Shown: positions 6,677 to 15,610, numbered from the stretch's first letter. The stretch: DNA of 19,266 nucleotides from Anaerolineae bacterium (GCA_020433835.1 JAGRBY010000068.1:1-19266); one strand, 5' to 3'. Translations and numbers: made by a program. Notes: generated by a model not told the origin, from the letters alone.

Positions 6677-8641
6677 CTATTGTTGATTATTCCAAACCGA
6701 AATTTTCAAGTTATCAAAAGTGGCGTATGCAAATTGATTTTCAGCCGGATGAACTACAAAACCTATGTCCCCCTGCTTCAAATAATCTTCACCAGCGGGG
6801 TCATTATAGGTACCTATTTCTTCCTCATTGACAGTAACCTTAAACTTAGGCCCAATAGCCTCTAACTTCAAATGTATGGGCTTGTCGACCTTAACACTTT
6901 CGGCTTGAGCAATAGCAAAATTGAGCTCTTCTTCAGCAGAAACCTTAAATAGCTTCAGCGAACCTTCTCTTGTTATCTCAAGCGTGTAAAAATTACGCCC
7001 CTGATTTCGAAAAGTTACCCCATAAGCATTTACCTCAGCCTTTTCATTGTGCTCAGCTAATTTGTCATTTTTTTCAGTAAGCTGATCCTTTAAAGGCTTA
7101 ACTTCTGGCGGCTCAACTAAAAGCTCAACTTCTAAGAGGAAATCTTCATAGACTCGATCATCAACAAAAGTAATACTGCGAACCATATTACTTGCATCAT
7201 CTTCAAGTTGACCTGGCTCTACCGAAATAAGGTACTGATTTTTACTATATATTCTTTTGACACCATTTTCATCAGCAACTTCTAAACGCCGTGAGCTGAA
7301 GGTATCAGTCAAAACATGTGTCCAATTCAGTGGTTGTTCAGTACTGGCTACATCTGTAGCCGGCAAATCAGTTCTACTCAAATTGAGGCCAATGAGTACC
7401 CCTAACAATATGATAATCAAGACACCAATCGCCCCGACAATCCACACACCTCTGTTGTTCCAAAAACTTTGTGAAGGGGTATCGATTGCAACAGGAAATG
7501 GTGGAGGTGTGGCCTCTCGAGGATTGTGGACATTTATCGGAGCTTGAGGCGGTTCTAAAGCCGGTACACTAGGTTGGCTATCAGGAACAACTTGTACGGG
7601 GATAGCCGGTTGACTGTCTGGCACTATAGGAGTAGGCTGTGACGACTCATCAAATTGAAGATCATTCAATTGCATTGTTTCTTCAACTTGACCGACAGGG
7701 GCCAAACTCTGTGAGGCAAATTGGTCTGAGTCTAAAGAGGGTAATACTGTTGTTTGATCATCATCATCATTGTCTTTGCCATTTAATCTATCTACCATCA
7801 TTTCAGGTGCCGGCTTTTCCAACTTCAAATCCTTCATAGCTTGTACCATCTCACCAGCGGTAGCATAGCGAGCATCGGGATTTTTCGCCATCGCTTTGGC
7901 GATAACCGCTTCAACGCCGGCGGGCAGTTCTGGATTTAAAGCTCGGGCAGAGGGAAGTTCAGCATAAAGGTGTTTGGTAGAAATCTCGTGAGGAGTATCG
8001 GCCTCAAAAGGCAGATGGCCTGTTGCCAACTGAAAAAGAATGACGCCTAACGCATAGATATCGCTCCGGCCGTCAAGCGATTCACCTTGAATTTGCTCGG
8101 GCGACATATAGGTAGGCGTTCCCAAAGTGGTACCCATTTGGGTTAAACTTAAATCGGCCTGCATCACTTTGGCAATGCCGAAGTCAGTCAACAAGCAATT
8201 ATCGCGATCATCCATCAGAATATTTTTTGGTTTAATATCACGATGAACAATGCCTTTCGTATGGGCATAATCTAACGCATCACCGACTTGCACAATAATA
8301 TGGCGAATATGCTCAAGCGGAAATGGTTGACCGTGAAATCGATCCCACAAAGTGCCGGCATTAACCAACCGCATAACCAAATAGAGATAATCTTCCGTTT
8401 CGCCAAAATCATAAACCGGCAAAATATGCGGGTGTTCCAGCTTGGCCACCACCTGAGCTTCTTGCATAAAACGACTGGTAAAAATTTCATATTCTTTTGT
8501 ATGCTGGCGCGTCAAAACCTTAATGGCTACATAACGATCAACACTTGATTGATACGCTTTATAGACATTAGCCATTCCACCAGTCCCCAACTGTGAAACA
8601 ATTTCATACAGTCCCAGTTGCCTACCGATCAGTTCATCCAT
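6677..8641 (-). CDS. Transmembrane Ser/Thr protein kinase (PknB-like) with lectin-like ectodomain
   Basis: 654 residues from ATG 8641; AGGA lies about 12 bases upstream. A TTG at 8662 would add seven residues. The kinase domain (about 10-275) has all key parts: glycine loop LGTGGMANV, Lys41 in VAIK, catalytic HRD (133-135) with Asn140, DFG (153-155) and the SPE of the activation segment (180-182). A low-complexity acidic and proline-rich linker (about 290-395) includes the repeated VPDSQP. One membrane helix spans about 398-422. The external part resembles the DUF1080/LamG-type beta-sandwich seen on many Chloroflexota kinases (YGVTFRNQGRNFYTLEIT, GDIGFVVHP, ATFDNLKISVW) and may bind a carbohydrate or other ligand. 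It probably senses an external signal and phosphorylates cytoplasmic targets; FHA domains such as those in the protein at 12657-13790 bind phosphothreonine, but a link is inference. Confidence 0.92.
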   Translation of the reverse strand: MDELIGRQLGLYEIVSQLGTGGMANVYKAYQSSVDRYVAIKVLTRQHTKEYEIFTSRFMQEAQVVAKLEHPHILPVYDFGETEDYLYLVMRLVNAGTLWDRFHGQPFPLEHIRHIIVQVGDALDYAHTKGIVHRDIKPKNILMDDRDNCLLTDFGIAKVMQADLSLTQMGTTLGTPTYMSPEQIQGESLDGRSDIYALGVILFQLATGHLPFEADTPHEISTKHLYAELPSARALNPELPAGVEAVIAKAMAKNPDARYATAGEMVQAMKDLKLEKPAPEMMVDRLNGKDNDDDDQTTVLPSLDSDQFASQSLAPVGQVEETMQLNDLQFDESSQPTPIVPDSQPAIPVQVVPDSQPSVPALEPPQAPINVHNPREATPPPFPVAIDTPSQSFWNNRGVWIVGAIGVLIIILLGVLIGLNLSRTDLPATDVASTEQPLNWTHVLTDTFSSRRLEVADENGVKRIYSKNQYLISVEPGQLEDDASNMVRSITFVDDRVYEDFLLEVELLVEPPEVKPLKDQLTEKNDKLAEHNEKAEVNAYGVTFRNQGRNFYTLEITREGSLKLFKVSAEEELNFAIAQAESVKVDKPIHLKLEAIGPKFKVTVNEEEIGTYNDPAGEDYLKQGDIGFVVHPAENQFAYATFDNLKISVWNNQQ

Positions 8642-8879
8642 TAATCTTTTTATCCTAGGCAAAATATAAAAACGTATTACGCTCAGGAAGTAAATATGAG
8701 GGGTTTGAAGTTAACTTGGCTATAAAAAATAATAATAGAAAACCCGTTTTTTTGCGAACATAAGTGAGTATAATTGATAAATAAGGGACTAGAAAAGAAT
8801 CTTCCTGCTTATTTTACCTTGGAGTTGGATGAATTGGTAATCTTTATTGATTTTGATCCTTAAGGAGAAAACATTAACT

Positions 8880-9776
8880 GTGAAATTCTTTAAATATCAA
8901 GCTCTCGGTAACGATATGATCGTTATCGATCCCGCAAAGTTTGCTTTACCGCTTACCTCCCAATCTATTCGCCACATCTGTGAACGGAACTTTGGGCTGG
9001 GTGCAGATGGTATTTGTTACGGACCGTTGAACCAAACAACACTAAAAATGCGTTTTTTTAATCCCGACGGCAGCGAGTCGTTAAAAAGTGGTAACGGGTT
9101 ACGAATTTTTGCTCGATACGTATGGGATTACGGCTATGTTACCCAGCGAGATTTTTCCATTCAGATTACCGATGAAACAATTGCTGTTGAGATACATGAT
9201 GATGGTGGTCATACAATTACCACATCAATGGGACAGGTTTCATTTTTAAGCCCAAATATCCCCGTAAAAGGCCCTACCCGAGAGGTTATCGAAGAAAATA
9301 CCACTATCAAAGGGATTCATCATATCATAACAGCTGTTACAATAGGCAATCCCCATTGCGTCATTTTTTCTGACAATGATGATGTAATCGAGAAAGCTCA
9401 ACATTTTGGCCCTATGATCGAGACCGACTCGCTGTTTCCCCAACGTACCAATATCCAATTTGTGCAGGTAATCGATCACCACACCATCAAAATAGGAATT
9501 TGGGAGCGAGGTGCAGGCTTCACCCTGGCTTCAGGCAGTTCTGCTAGTGCAGCTGCCGCAACAGCAATTCAGACAGGACGATGCATTTCCCCGGTTACAG
9601 TTCATATGCCCGGCGGTACGGCTGTGGTCTCTATTACGCCGAAATGGGATGTTACATTATCCGGCTCGGTTGAGGCTGTGGGGGCGGGGCACTTTGCTTC
9701 TGACTTCATAAATAAACTACAGCAAGCAAATCTTTCAGATAAAGGTCATCCCGATGATCTTATAGTTTACGGTTAA
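8880..9776 (+). CDS. DapF-fold protein (diaminopimelate epimerase-like) lacking both catalytic cysteines
   Basis: 298 residues from GTG 8880 (AAGGAG at 8862-8867, a rather long 12-base spacing); an upstream in-frame TTG at 8847 precedes that site and is unlikely. The fold matches diaminopimelate epimerase throughout: FKYQALGNDMIVID, RNFGLGADGI, MRFFNPDGSE, GNPHC and IWERGAGFTL. True DapF uses two cysteines, in CGNG and in ACGTGxCA. Here the first reads SGNGLRIFARY (Ser70) and the second LASGSSASAAA (Ser218), so both are serine. The enzyme therefore may act on another substrate, use a serine-based mechanism, or not be an epimerase at all. It stands alone, divergent from the kinase gene, with no lysine-pathway neighbour; a TATAAT at 8769-8774 may be its -10 box. 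Confidence 0.8.
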   Translation: MKFFKYQALGNDMIVIDPAKFALPLTSQSIRHICERNFGLGADGICYGPLNQTTLKMRFFNPDGSESLKSGNGLRIFARYVWDYGYVTQRDFSIQITDETIAVEIHDDGGHTITTSMGQVSFLSPNIPVKGPTREVIEENTTIKGIHHIITAVTIGNPHCVIFSDNDDVIEKAQHFGPMIETDSLFPQRTNIQFVQVIDHHTIKIGIWERGAGFTLASGSSASAAAATAIQTGRCISPVTVHMPGGTAVVSITPKWDVTLSGSVEAVGAGHFASDFINKLQQANLSDKGHPDDLIVYG

Positions 9777-9935
9777 TTTTTTACATTCGTAATATGAATT
9801 GTAATGTACTCCGGGTATTATCTGGGTGTAATTATTATTATTGAAACAAGCACATTGCCATTTTATTTCGCTCTCATTTTTTACAGATGTTCCATAAAAG
9901 TTGCGTAAATCTTTTTCTGAACAGGGCGAAACGCA

Positions 9936-9964
9936 TTGACAAACTACCTAAAGTATGATACAGT
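9936..9964 (+). promoter_or_regulatory. Sigma70-type promoter of the Flp pilin gene
   Basis: TTGACA (9936-9941), a 17-base spacer and TACAGT (9959-9964). Transcription would start near 9971, giving a leader of about 40 bases carrying AAAGGAGG. Confidence 0.55.
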
Positions 9965-10011
9965 TAGGCAGCTGTGCATTAAAAACTTCATAAGAAAGGA
10001 GGCACATACCA

Positions 10012-10158
10012 ATGCTATTTCTTCCCAAAGAAGAAGGTCAAGGTTTGGTCGAATATGCGCTGATCCTCGTACTTGTTGCTATCGTTGTTATCGCTATTCT
10101 GCTGCTGCTTGGCCCCGTTGTTGGTAACGTATTCAGCAACATTGTTGCTAACCTCTAA
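10012..10158 (+). CDS. Flp/TadA-type pilin precursor
   Basis: A 48-residue gene. It begins MLFLPKEEG and continues QGLVEYALILVLVAIVV. This is a type IVb (Flp) prepilin: a short basic-acidic leader, a predicted prepilin-peptidase cut after Gly9, Glu at mature position +5 (residue 14) followed by Tyr, then one long hydrophobic helix (about residues 16-40). The mature pilin would be 39 residues. AAAGGAGG (9995-10002) is an excellent ribosome binding site nine bases before the ATG, and a promoter and strong terminator flank it, so it is a one-gene, probably highly expressed unit. Flp pilins polymerise into thin adhesive Tad pili; no tad assembly genes are in the window. Confidence 0.9.
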   Translation: MLFLPKEEGQGLVEYALILVLVAIVVIAILLLLGPVVGNVFSNIVANL

Positions 10159-10196
10159 TTCCCTTTTTATCTTTTAAGAACTTTTTTATTATCCCT

Positions 10197-10226
10197 AAAA
10201 AGCCACCGAGATTTCGGTGGCTTTTT
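10197..10226. terminator. Bidirectional intrinsic terminator
   Basis: A 13-bp perfect stem: AAAAAGCCACCGA (10197-10209), loop GATT, TCGGTGGCTTTTT (10214-10226). The T-run ends the pilin transcript on the plus strand, and the A-run serves the YyaL-type gene arriving on the minus strand, whose stop lies 26 bases away. Confidence 0.93.
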
Positions 10227-10251
10227 ACTTTTCACCTCATAAAACACAACT

Positions 10252-12297
10252 TTATAGACTCAACAATTTTTCAAGGTCAGTTACGCTAGTAACAGGCTGT
10301 TTACAGGTAAAATTCTGACAAACGTAGGCTGTAGCCTGATTGTTTTGCATGGGCCGTGAAAAGACAAGTTCAGGATGACCCTCGACTGTATTTTCAGCAG
10401 CTACGGCCACAACTTGATTAGGTCGATACGTATCGAAAAGGGTTTTGAGCATGTTCCGGGTATCGGCCTGCTCTAAAGAGCCAATAATTGCAACCTCTTT
10501 GGGGGGGGCCAAAACAAATTCTAATGCGCCTAACCAATGGGCAAAGGCAGCTGGATATTGCACCATTGCCTGTTGCAGCGAGGCTAAAACTTCTACAGCC
10601 GGTGTTTCATAGCGTGCCTCACCGGTGTAGGCCGCCAATTGAAGCAGCACTCTAACGGCCATGCTGCTGCCACACGGCGTAGCATTATCCTGCAAACTTT
10701 TGGGCCGTATAACAAGCAGCTCGTGGTCATCGGCCGTATCGAAAAAGCCACCGTGGGTTTTATCAGGAAAGTGTGTGAGTACCGTATCCATTAAGGCGCG
10801 AGCTTCTTGGAACCAGCGCGGCTCAAATGTAGTTTGATACAAAGCCAGTAAACCATCAGCATAAAATGCGTAATCTTCGAGATAGCCCATCAGCTTCGTT
10901 TCACCGGGCTGTGCTTTCCAGGTACGGAATAAACGCCCGTCTATCATCATTGTTGTCAAAACAAACTCAGCATTTTTAATGGCGACGTCCAGATAATCGG
11001 CGCGATCCAACACACGGGCAGCCTCGGCAAAGGCAGCCAACATCAATCCATTCCAGGCGGTTAATATCTTTTCATCACGCCCTGGTTTGATGCGCTTTTC
11101 TCGAACTTCAAAGAGTTGAGACCGTCCTCGCTTAACTATTTCTTCCAGGGCATTGAGGTCGATCCCAATTTCTTGGGCAATTGTCTCTAAAGGCACAGGA
11201 AGATTAGGAATAGATTTGCCTTCAAAATTTCCGGTTGGGGTAATATCGTAGGCACGGCAGAAAATTACGCCCTCTTCTTGACCCAAAACAGCCTTAACTT
11301 CATCGGGCGTCCAAACGAAGAATTTACCCTCTTCGCCTTCACTGTCGGCATCTTGGGTTGAGTAAAATCCTCCCGTGGGGCCGGTCATTTCGCGTACCAC
11401 ATAATCAAGCGTTTCTTCAACAATGCGCCGATAGAAGAGTTTGCCGGTAAGTTGATAAGCGTGCAAATAGAGTCGAGCCAGGAGAGCGTTGTCATAAAGC
11501 ATCTTTTCAAAGTGCGGTACCAGCCAGCGGCCATCGACCGAGTAGCGATGGAAACCGCCACCTAACTGATCATACATGCCACCGCAAGCCATTTTGGTCA
11601 GTGTTAACTCAAGCACGTCCAAGGTGTTGGCTTTTTGACTCCGATGATAACATCGCAAGAGAAAGTCCCAGGTCATGGGTTGGGGAAATTTGGGCGCACC
11701 TTGCAGCCCACCCTCAGAGCGATCGAAATTGCGCGACAACGTTTGAAGCGCTAATTCGGGAACTGCCGGATCGAGCGAGCCTCCTGACTGAAGCGGGATT
11801 GTGGCACTCATCCGGGCTAGCATCGACTGACCATTGCTGACGACATCCTCTTTTCGCTTTTGATAGGCATCGGCTACGCCATACAGTACTTGCTCAAAAC
11901 TGGGCATATTGTAACGGGGAGTTGGTGGATAATAGGTGCCACCATAAAAAGGGACACCTTCCGGCGTTAAAAAAACACTCATCGGCCAGCCACCTTGACC
12001 GGTTAATGCTACCACGGCATCCATGTAAATCGAGTCGAGATCTGGACGTTCTTCGCGGTCGACTTTGATGTTGATAAAGTTTTGATTCATAATTTGAGCT
12101 GTACGCTCATTTTCAAAACTCTCATGCTCCATGACATGGCACCAATGACAGGCAGAATAACCAATACTCAAAAAAATCGGCTTATCTTCGGCTTTGGCTC
12201 GAGACAACGCTTCGTCGCCCCAGGGATACCAATCAACGGGATTCTGAGCGTGTTGTAATAAGTAAGGGCTGCTTTCTTTGGCCAATCGATTAGTCAT
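10252..12297 (-). CDS. DUF255 thioredoxin-domain protein (YyaL/SPATA20 family)
   Basis: 681 residues, full length for the family. The N-terminal thioredoxin-like domain (about 1-165) opens [21 protein letters not shown] and carries the hallmark [19 protein letters not shown] with the Cys50-His-Trp-Cys53 pair, then [21 protein letters not shown]. The rest is an alpha/alpha-toroid resembling glycoside hydrolase or epimerase barrels, with [17 protein letters not shown] and [14 protein letters not shown]. The family is widespread, but its reaction is unproven; a redox or carbohydrate-related role has been suggested from structure. No signal peptide is visible, so it is probably cytoplasmic. AGGAGG five bases before the ATG fixes the start, and a good promoter lies just upstream. 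It is monocistronic, ending at the shared terminator. Confidence 0.93.
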   Translation of the reverse strand: MTNRLAKESSPYLLQHAQNPVDWYPWGDEALSRAKAEDKPIFLSIGYSACHWCHVMEHESFENERTAQIMNQNFINIKVDREERPDLDSIYMDAVVALTGQGGWPMSVFLTPEGVPFYGGTYYPPTPRYNMPSFEQVLYGVADAYQKRKEDVVSNGQSMLARMSATIPLQSGGSLDPAVPELALQTLSRNFDRSEGGLQGAPKFPQPMTWDFLLRCYHRSQKANTLDVLELTLTKMACGGMYDQLGGGFHRYSVDGRWLVPHFEKMLYDNALLARLYLHAYQLTGKLFYRRIVEETLDYVVREMTGPTGGFYSTQDADSEGEEGKFFVWTPDEVKAVLGQEEGVIFCRAYDITPTGNFEGKSIPNLPVPLETIAQEIGIDLNALEEIVKRGRSQLFEVREKRIKPGRDEKILTAWNGLMLAAFAEAARVLDRADYLDVAIKNAEFVLTTMMIDGRLFRTWKAQPGETKLMGYLEDYAFYADGLLALYQTTFEPRWFQEARALMDTVLTHFPDKTHGGFFDTADDHELLVIRPKSLQDNATPCGSSMAVRVLLQLAAYTGEARYETPAVEVLASLQQAMVQYPAAFAHWLGALEFVLAPPKEVAIIGSLEQADTRNMLKTLFDTYRPNQVVAVAAENTVEGHPELVFSRPMQNNQATAYVCQNFTCKQPVTSVTDLEKLLSL

Positions 12298-12342
12298 CTT
12301 AGCCTCCTTTTTTATAAATATTACTATAAAAATTTGCCGATT

Positions 12343-12371
12343 AGTATAGCAGTAAAAAAGCCTCTTGTAAA
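12343..12371 (-). promoter_or_regulatory. Sigma70-type promoter of the YyaL-type gene
   Basis: On the minus strand, TTTACA (12371-12366), a 17-base spacer and TATACT (12348-12343), each 5 of 6 to consensus. Predicted start near 12336, about 39 bases before the ATG. Confidence 0.65.
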
Positions 12372-12475
12372 TTAACCCCTTAAGCTGCCGGATTAGTTTT
12401 CAGGTAAATTTCACAAAATCTGGCTACACTTAAGAATGAAAATCAATTAACTTACGCAATTCTGTCGGGTAAATA

Positions 12476-12514
12476 GGTATTGGTAACTGGTAATGAGAGA
12501 CTGGAGACAGTACC
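12476..12514. repeat. Heptamer-like tandem repeat run
   Basis: Successive units GGTATT, GGTAACT, GGTAATG, AGAGACT, GGAGACA and GTACC keep roughly a 7-base period. They resemble the degenerate short tandem heptamers found between genes in cyanobacteria and some other bacteria. The repeat ends ten bases before the -35 box of the FHA promoter. Confidence 0.35.
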
Positions 12515-12523
12515 TTTGCATCG

Positions 12524-12552
12524 TTGACATCAAAATTAGCGGGTGATATACT
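12524..12552 (+). promoter_or_regulatory. Strong sigma70-type promoter of the FHA-FGE operon
   Basis: TTGACA (12524-12529, perfect), a 17-base spacer and TATACT (12547-12552). Transcription would begin near 12559, leaving a leader of about 98 bases before the GTG. Confidence 0.7.
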
Positions 12553-12656
12553 GAAATTATCCTCTTGATTTTTCTGGTCGAATAATTGCACCCTACTGCA
12601 TCGATATCTGGCCACGATTTTAGCAAATTCAAGTAAAACACCCGAGAGTCAATCTG

Positions 12657-13790
12657 GTGACGTACAAATATAGCTGTCGAAAATGCCCAATCAGGAATCG
12701 CTGTATAGATGAAAGCGACAATCCCACCAGCACAAAAATTATGGTGCGAACCGCTTTTGAAGCTAGAACAGATACCTTGGCAACATGGGCTACACTTCAA
12801 AAACACTGTCTGCTATTAGAGGCGGATAAAGCACGCTCAAAATCGGCATTAAGCGATCGGCTGCGTAAAGTACAAGAGGATACTCCTGAAGACAATAGTT
12901 CAGATACGTTAGAAATGCCAAGCACGATGAGCAAAGGCAAGAGTTCAGTCATTCGGCGCTTGCATCCAAACAAACAATTTGGCACTCAGGACACCCGTAA
13001 AACGTCTCAAACACCTGATTATTTAAAGCCGGTCTCGCCTCCTGTAAAAAGGGAGCCATCAAAACCGCTCAAACGGCTCTCCTCAACCAAACCGCTCAAA
13101 CAAGTAAACAATGAAAACCGTTTCTGGCTTACGGTATTAAGTACGGGACGCCATATCTCGCTGCCCACCAGTGGGGAAATTTCTTTTGGCCGGTTCGATC
13201 CCAATGTCGGCATCCCCCCGGACATCGATTTGTCTTTTGAAGATCGCGGCTCAAAAACAGTTTCGCGACGCCACGCCATGATAATTGGACGCGATGCTGA
13301 ACATAGAATCGAGGATTTAGGCAGTCGGGCCGGTATTTTTATAAACGGAACCCAGGTTTACCAAGCTACGCTCAAACCCAAAGACCATATTAGCTTGGGG
13401 GGCGTCAAAATGATTTATGATACAACGCCTCCTGAGATATATCAGCACGCCTTAGAAAAGCGAACGCGCCACATACTAACCGTAACCCCAACCGGTCGCA
13501 AGTTTGCTTTAGCCTGCAACAAAAAAATCATTATCGGGCGAAAAGACAGCAGCGTTAACTTTGTGCCTGATATTGATTTAAGTGTCGATGGTGACGTTGC
13601 GCGTTTGGTTTCGCGTCGGCACGCTATCATTCGCTGGCGATACGGTCAGCCTTTTATTGAAGATTTAGGCAGTGGTTTTGGCACAAGATTTCGCGGCGAG
13701 GGACTGTCATTAGGCCAAATGGTGCCTCTTAAGCCCGGCGATCATATCTGGCTGGCCGGCTGCGTTTTGGCCTACGACATAGACACGTAA
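12657..13790 (+). CDS. Protein with N-terminal Cys motif and two FHA domains
   Basis: 377 residues from GTG 12657; the site upstream (GAGAG) is weak, but starting at the next ATG (12741) would lose the N-terminal motif and has no better site. The first 16 residues read MTYKYSCRKCPIRNRC, a C-x2-C-x5-C arrangement (Cys7, 10, 16), with Cys51 further on: a possible metal site. A basic, Ser/Pro/Thr-rich linker (about 60-150) follows. Two FHA domains occupy about 154-255 and 272-375, each with GR (179, 295) and SRRH (203-206, 319-322); the first has the phosphopeptide-contacting Asn230 (INGTQV), while the second has TRFRGE in its place. FHA domains bind phosphothreonine, so it is a likely reader or substrate of Ser/Thr kinases such as the one at 6677-8641. 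No membrane segment. It is followed after 19 bases by an FGE-like gene in the same operon. Confidence 0.88.
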   Translation: MTYKYSCRKCPIRNRCIDESDNPTSTKIMVRTAFEARTDTLATWATLQKHCLLLEADKARSKSALSDRLRKVQEDTPEDNSSDTLEMPSTMSKGKSSVIRRLHPNKQFGTQDTRKTSQTPDYLKPVSPPVKREPSKPLKRLSSTKPLKQVNNENRFWLTVLSTGRHISLPTSGEISFGRFDPNVGIPPDIDLSFEDRGSKTVSRRHAMIIGRDAEHRIEDLGSRAGIFINGTQVYQATLKPKDHISLGGVKMIYDTTPPEIYQHALEKRTRHILTVTPTGRKFALACNKKIIIGRKDSSVNFVPDIDLSVDGDVARLVSRRHAIIRWRYGQPFIEDLGSGFGTRFRGEGLSLGQMVPLKPGDHIWLAGCVLAYDIDT

Positions 13791-13809
13791 AGGAGAAAGA
13801 ACTACTTCC

Positions 13810-14586
13810 ATGACCCACCAATTCACTTCCGAATCGGACGACTCGCTAGATACCCTTATTACCTGGCCCAATGACGGCAAAGAAATGGTTTACATTTCGG
13901 GCGGCTATTTTACAATGGGAACGCAAGACGATGATGCCAATCATCGCCCGGAGCATCAGGTTTATGTAGCCGATTTTTACCTTGACCGCTGGCCGGTAAC
14001 CAACGCCGAGTATAAAAAATTTATCGACGATACCGATTATCCCGTACCCAACTACAAGGTTAGTTGGTGTGATACAAAACCTTATAATTGGGACGCAGCG
14101 CAGCGTACCTATCCCCACGGCAGAGCCGACCATCCGATTGTGCTGGTTTCTTGGGAAGATGCGATGGCATATGCAGCCTGGGCGGGCAAACGGTTACCCA
14201 CCGAGGCCGAATGGGAACGGGCTGCACGCGGCACCGAGGGGCGACGGTATCCTTGGGGTCAAGCCTTTTCTACCGACTTATGTAACAGCAAGGAAGCCGA
14301 ACTGGGTCAAACCAGCGCGGTTGGTCAATTTTCGCCCGATGGAGACACACCCGAGGGATTGGTTGATATGGTAGGCAACGTTTGGGAGTGGACAAACAGC
14401 CTCTTTCGTCCTTATCCTTACAATCCGGATGACGGTCGCGAAAGCCGCCACGCCAGCGGCTTCCGGGTGTTGCGTGGGGCATCCTGGCGCAACGATGCCA
14501 ATGTAGCTCTATGTGCTTCACGGCTGGATGGTGACTTCAAATTTTTCAATAATGTGGGCTTCCGTTGCGCCGTTTCACTAGAATAA
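13810..14586 (+). CDS. Formylglycine-generating enzyme-like (SUMF1/PvdO-fold) protein
   Basis: 258 residues, nearly all one FGE-sulfatase (SUMF1) domain: FTMGTQDDDANHRPEHQVYV, FYLDRWPVTNAEYKKFI, HPIVLVSWEDAMAYAAWAG, RLPTEAEWERAARG, YPWG, DMVGNVWEWT, RVLRGASW and GFRCAVSLE. In real sulfatase-activating FGE, two cysteines lie shortly after the RGGSW-type motif; here that stretch is RNDANVALCASR with one cysteine (Cys235) out of place, so sulfatase activation is unlikely. Related non-FGE members act in other oxidative or binding roles (PvdO, NirV, EgtB partners), often beside or fused to Ser/Thr kinases. AAGGAG overlaps the stop of the FHA gene (13789-13794), a long 15 bases before the ATG. It is the second gene of that operon and ends seven bases from the aroF stop with no terminator. 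Confidence 0.88.
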   Translation: MTHQFTSESDDSLDTLITWPNDGKEMVYISGGYFTMGTQDDDANHRPEHQVYVADFYLDRWPVTNAEYKKFIDDTDYPVPNYKVSWCDTKPYNWDAAQRTYPHGRADHPIVLVSWEDAMAYAAWAGKRLPTEAEWERAARGTEGRRYPWGQAFSTDLCNSKEAELGQTSAVGQFSPDGDTPEGLVDMVGNVWEWTNSLFRPYPYNPDDGRESRHASGFRVLRGASWRNDANVALCASRLDGDFKFFNNVGFRCAVSLE

Positions 14587-14593
14587 AAAGTGC

Positions 14594-15610
14594 TTAGCTC
14601 TCGCGCCCTACGGCCGCAGCCATCTTGCGAACTTTATCCATTAATTCAGCAAACTGAGGCAACGTTAGCGACTGCGACCCATCAGAAACTGCCTTTTCAG
14701 GATCGGGGTGGGCTTCAATAATCAAGCCGTCCGCTCCGGCAGCCACACTCGATAGGGCAACCGGCTGCACGTGGCGCCGAACGCCGATCCCGTGACTGGG
14801 GTCGGCAATAACCGGCAGGTGAGAGAGTTCTTTGAGCAGCGGAAAGGCGTTGATATCAAATGTATTGCGTGCATACTTGTTATCAAACGTGCGAACGCCG
14901 CGCTCACACAGCATTACCTGAGTATTGCCATGCTGCAAAATATACTCAGCGGCCATCAGTAAATCCTCTAAAGTAGCCGACATACCACGCTTAAGTAAAA
15001 CCGGTTTTTGGGCCAACCCCACCGCATTCAACAAATCGTAATTTTGCATATTTCGCGCCCCAATTTGAAGTACATCGGCATAAACCGCTACTAACGCAAC
15101 TTTAGTTGGCGACATTACTTCGGTAACAATCGGCAGTCCGGTAGCTTCGCGGGCTTCGGCCAACAGTTTTAGCCCCGTTTCACCTAGCCCTTGAAAGCTA
15201 TAAGGGGAAGTTCGCGGTTTGTAGGCTCCGCCGCGCAGCATGGTAGCTCCGGCCTCTTTGACAGCGTGGGCCGTTTCTAAAATTTGTTCGCGGCTTTCTA
15301 CGCTGCACGGGCCGGCCATGACGATTACTTTTTTACCCCCAACAGCCACATCTCTGACGTTGAAAACCGTATCCTCCGGAGAAAAAGCCCGGCTGGCTAG
15401 CTTGAATTTTTGGGTAATGGACATGGTCTCGCGCACGCCCGGCATTTGACCAACTTTAAAGAGATCAAGCGGCTGTCCATTACCTTGTAATCCAATAACC
15501 ACATTGCCCGATGAGCCGGACAGATGGGTTTGCCAACCGTTGCTTTCGGCTTCGGCAATAACGTTATCGATTTCAGAAGGGGTGGCTTCGGGATCCATGA
15601 CAATAATCAT
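14594..15610 (-). CDS. aroF: 3-deoxy-7-phosphoheptulonate synthase (DAHP synthase, type I-beta)
   Basis: 338 residues. The enzyme joins phosphoenolpyruvate and erythrose 4-phosphate to make DAHP, the first step of the shikimate pathway. An N-terminal ferredoxin-like regulatory domain ([15 protein letters not shown], about 1-68) precedes the barrel, a feature of the AroA I-beta/KDOPS-like group. Barrel motifs: MAGPCSVES (98-106) with metal-ligand Cys102, [17 protein letters not shown] (substrate binding), [16 protein letters not shown] with Lys207, and IADPSHGIG with His273. The ATG overlaps the pheA stop by four bases (ATGA, 15607-15610), so translation is coupled and both enzymes should be made together. 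The N-terminal domain in relatives mediates feedback by aromatic amino acids. Cytoplasmic. Its stop is seven bases from that of the opposing FGE-like gene. Confidence 0.95.
   Translation of the reverse strand: MIIVMDPEATPSEIDNVIAEAESNGWQTHLSGSSGNVVIGLQGNGQPLDLFKVGQMPGVRETMSITQKFKLASRAFSPEDTVFNVRDVAVGGKKVIVMAGPCSVESREQILETAHAVKEAGATMLRGGAYKPRTSPYSFQGLGETGLKLLAEAREATGLPIVTEVMSPTKVALVAVYADVLQIGARNMQNYDLLNAVGLAQKPVLLKRGMSATLEDLLMAAEYILQHGNTQVMLCERGVRTFDNKYARNTFDINAFPLLKELSHLPVIADPSHGIGVRRHVQPVALSSVAAGADGLIIEAHPDPEKAVSDGSQSLTLPQFAELMDKVRKMAAAVGRES

Larger units (their letters stand above)
12298..12656. other. Divergent promoter region between YyaL-type and FHA genes
   Basis: This 359-base gap holds one promoter for each direction (listed separately), a short run of heptamer-like repeats, and a leader of about 98 bases before the FHA gene. 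Two overlapping minus-strand open frames here (ends at 12430 and 12447) have no ribosome binding site or recognisable composition, and I do not call them. Confidence 0.6.

Noticed and set aside
9936..9959. Pilin promoter read as TTGACA with TATGAT (9954-9959)
   Set aside because: The spacer would be only 12 bases; TACAGT at 17 bases is a better -10.
12430..12806. Two minus-strand open frames (61 and 119 codons) overlapping the FHA gene start
   Set aside because: No ribosome binding sites, unnatural composition, and they run across a strong plus-strand promoter and coding region.
13810..14586. True sulfatase-activating formylglycine-generating enzyme
   Set aside because: The two catalytic cysteines after the RGxSW motif are missing and no sulfatase gene is nearby.
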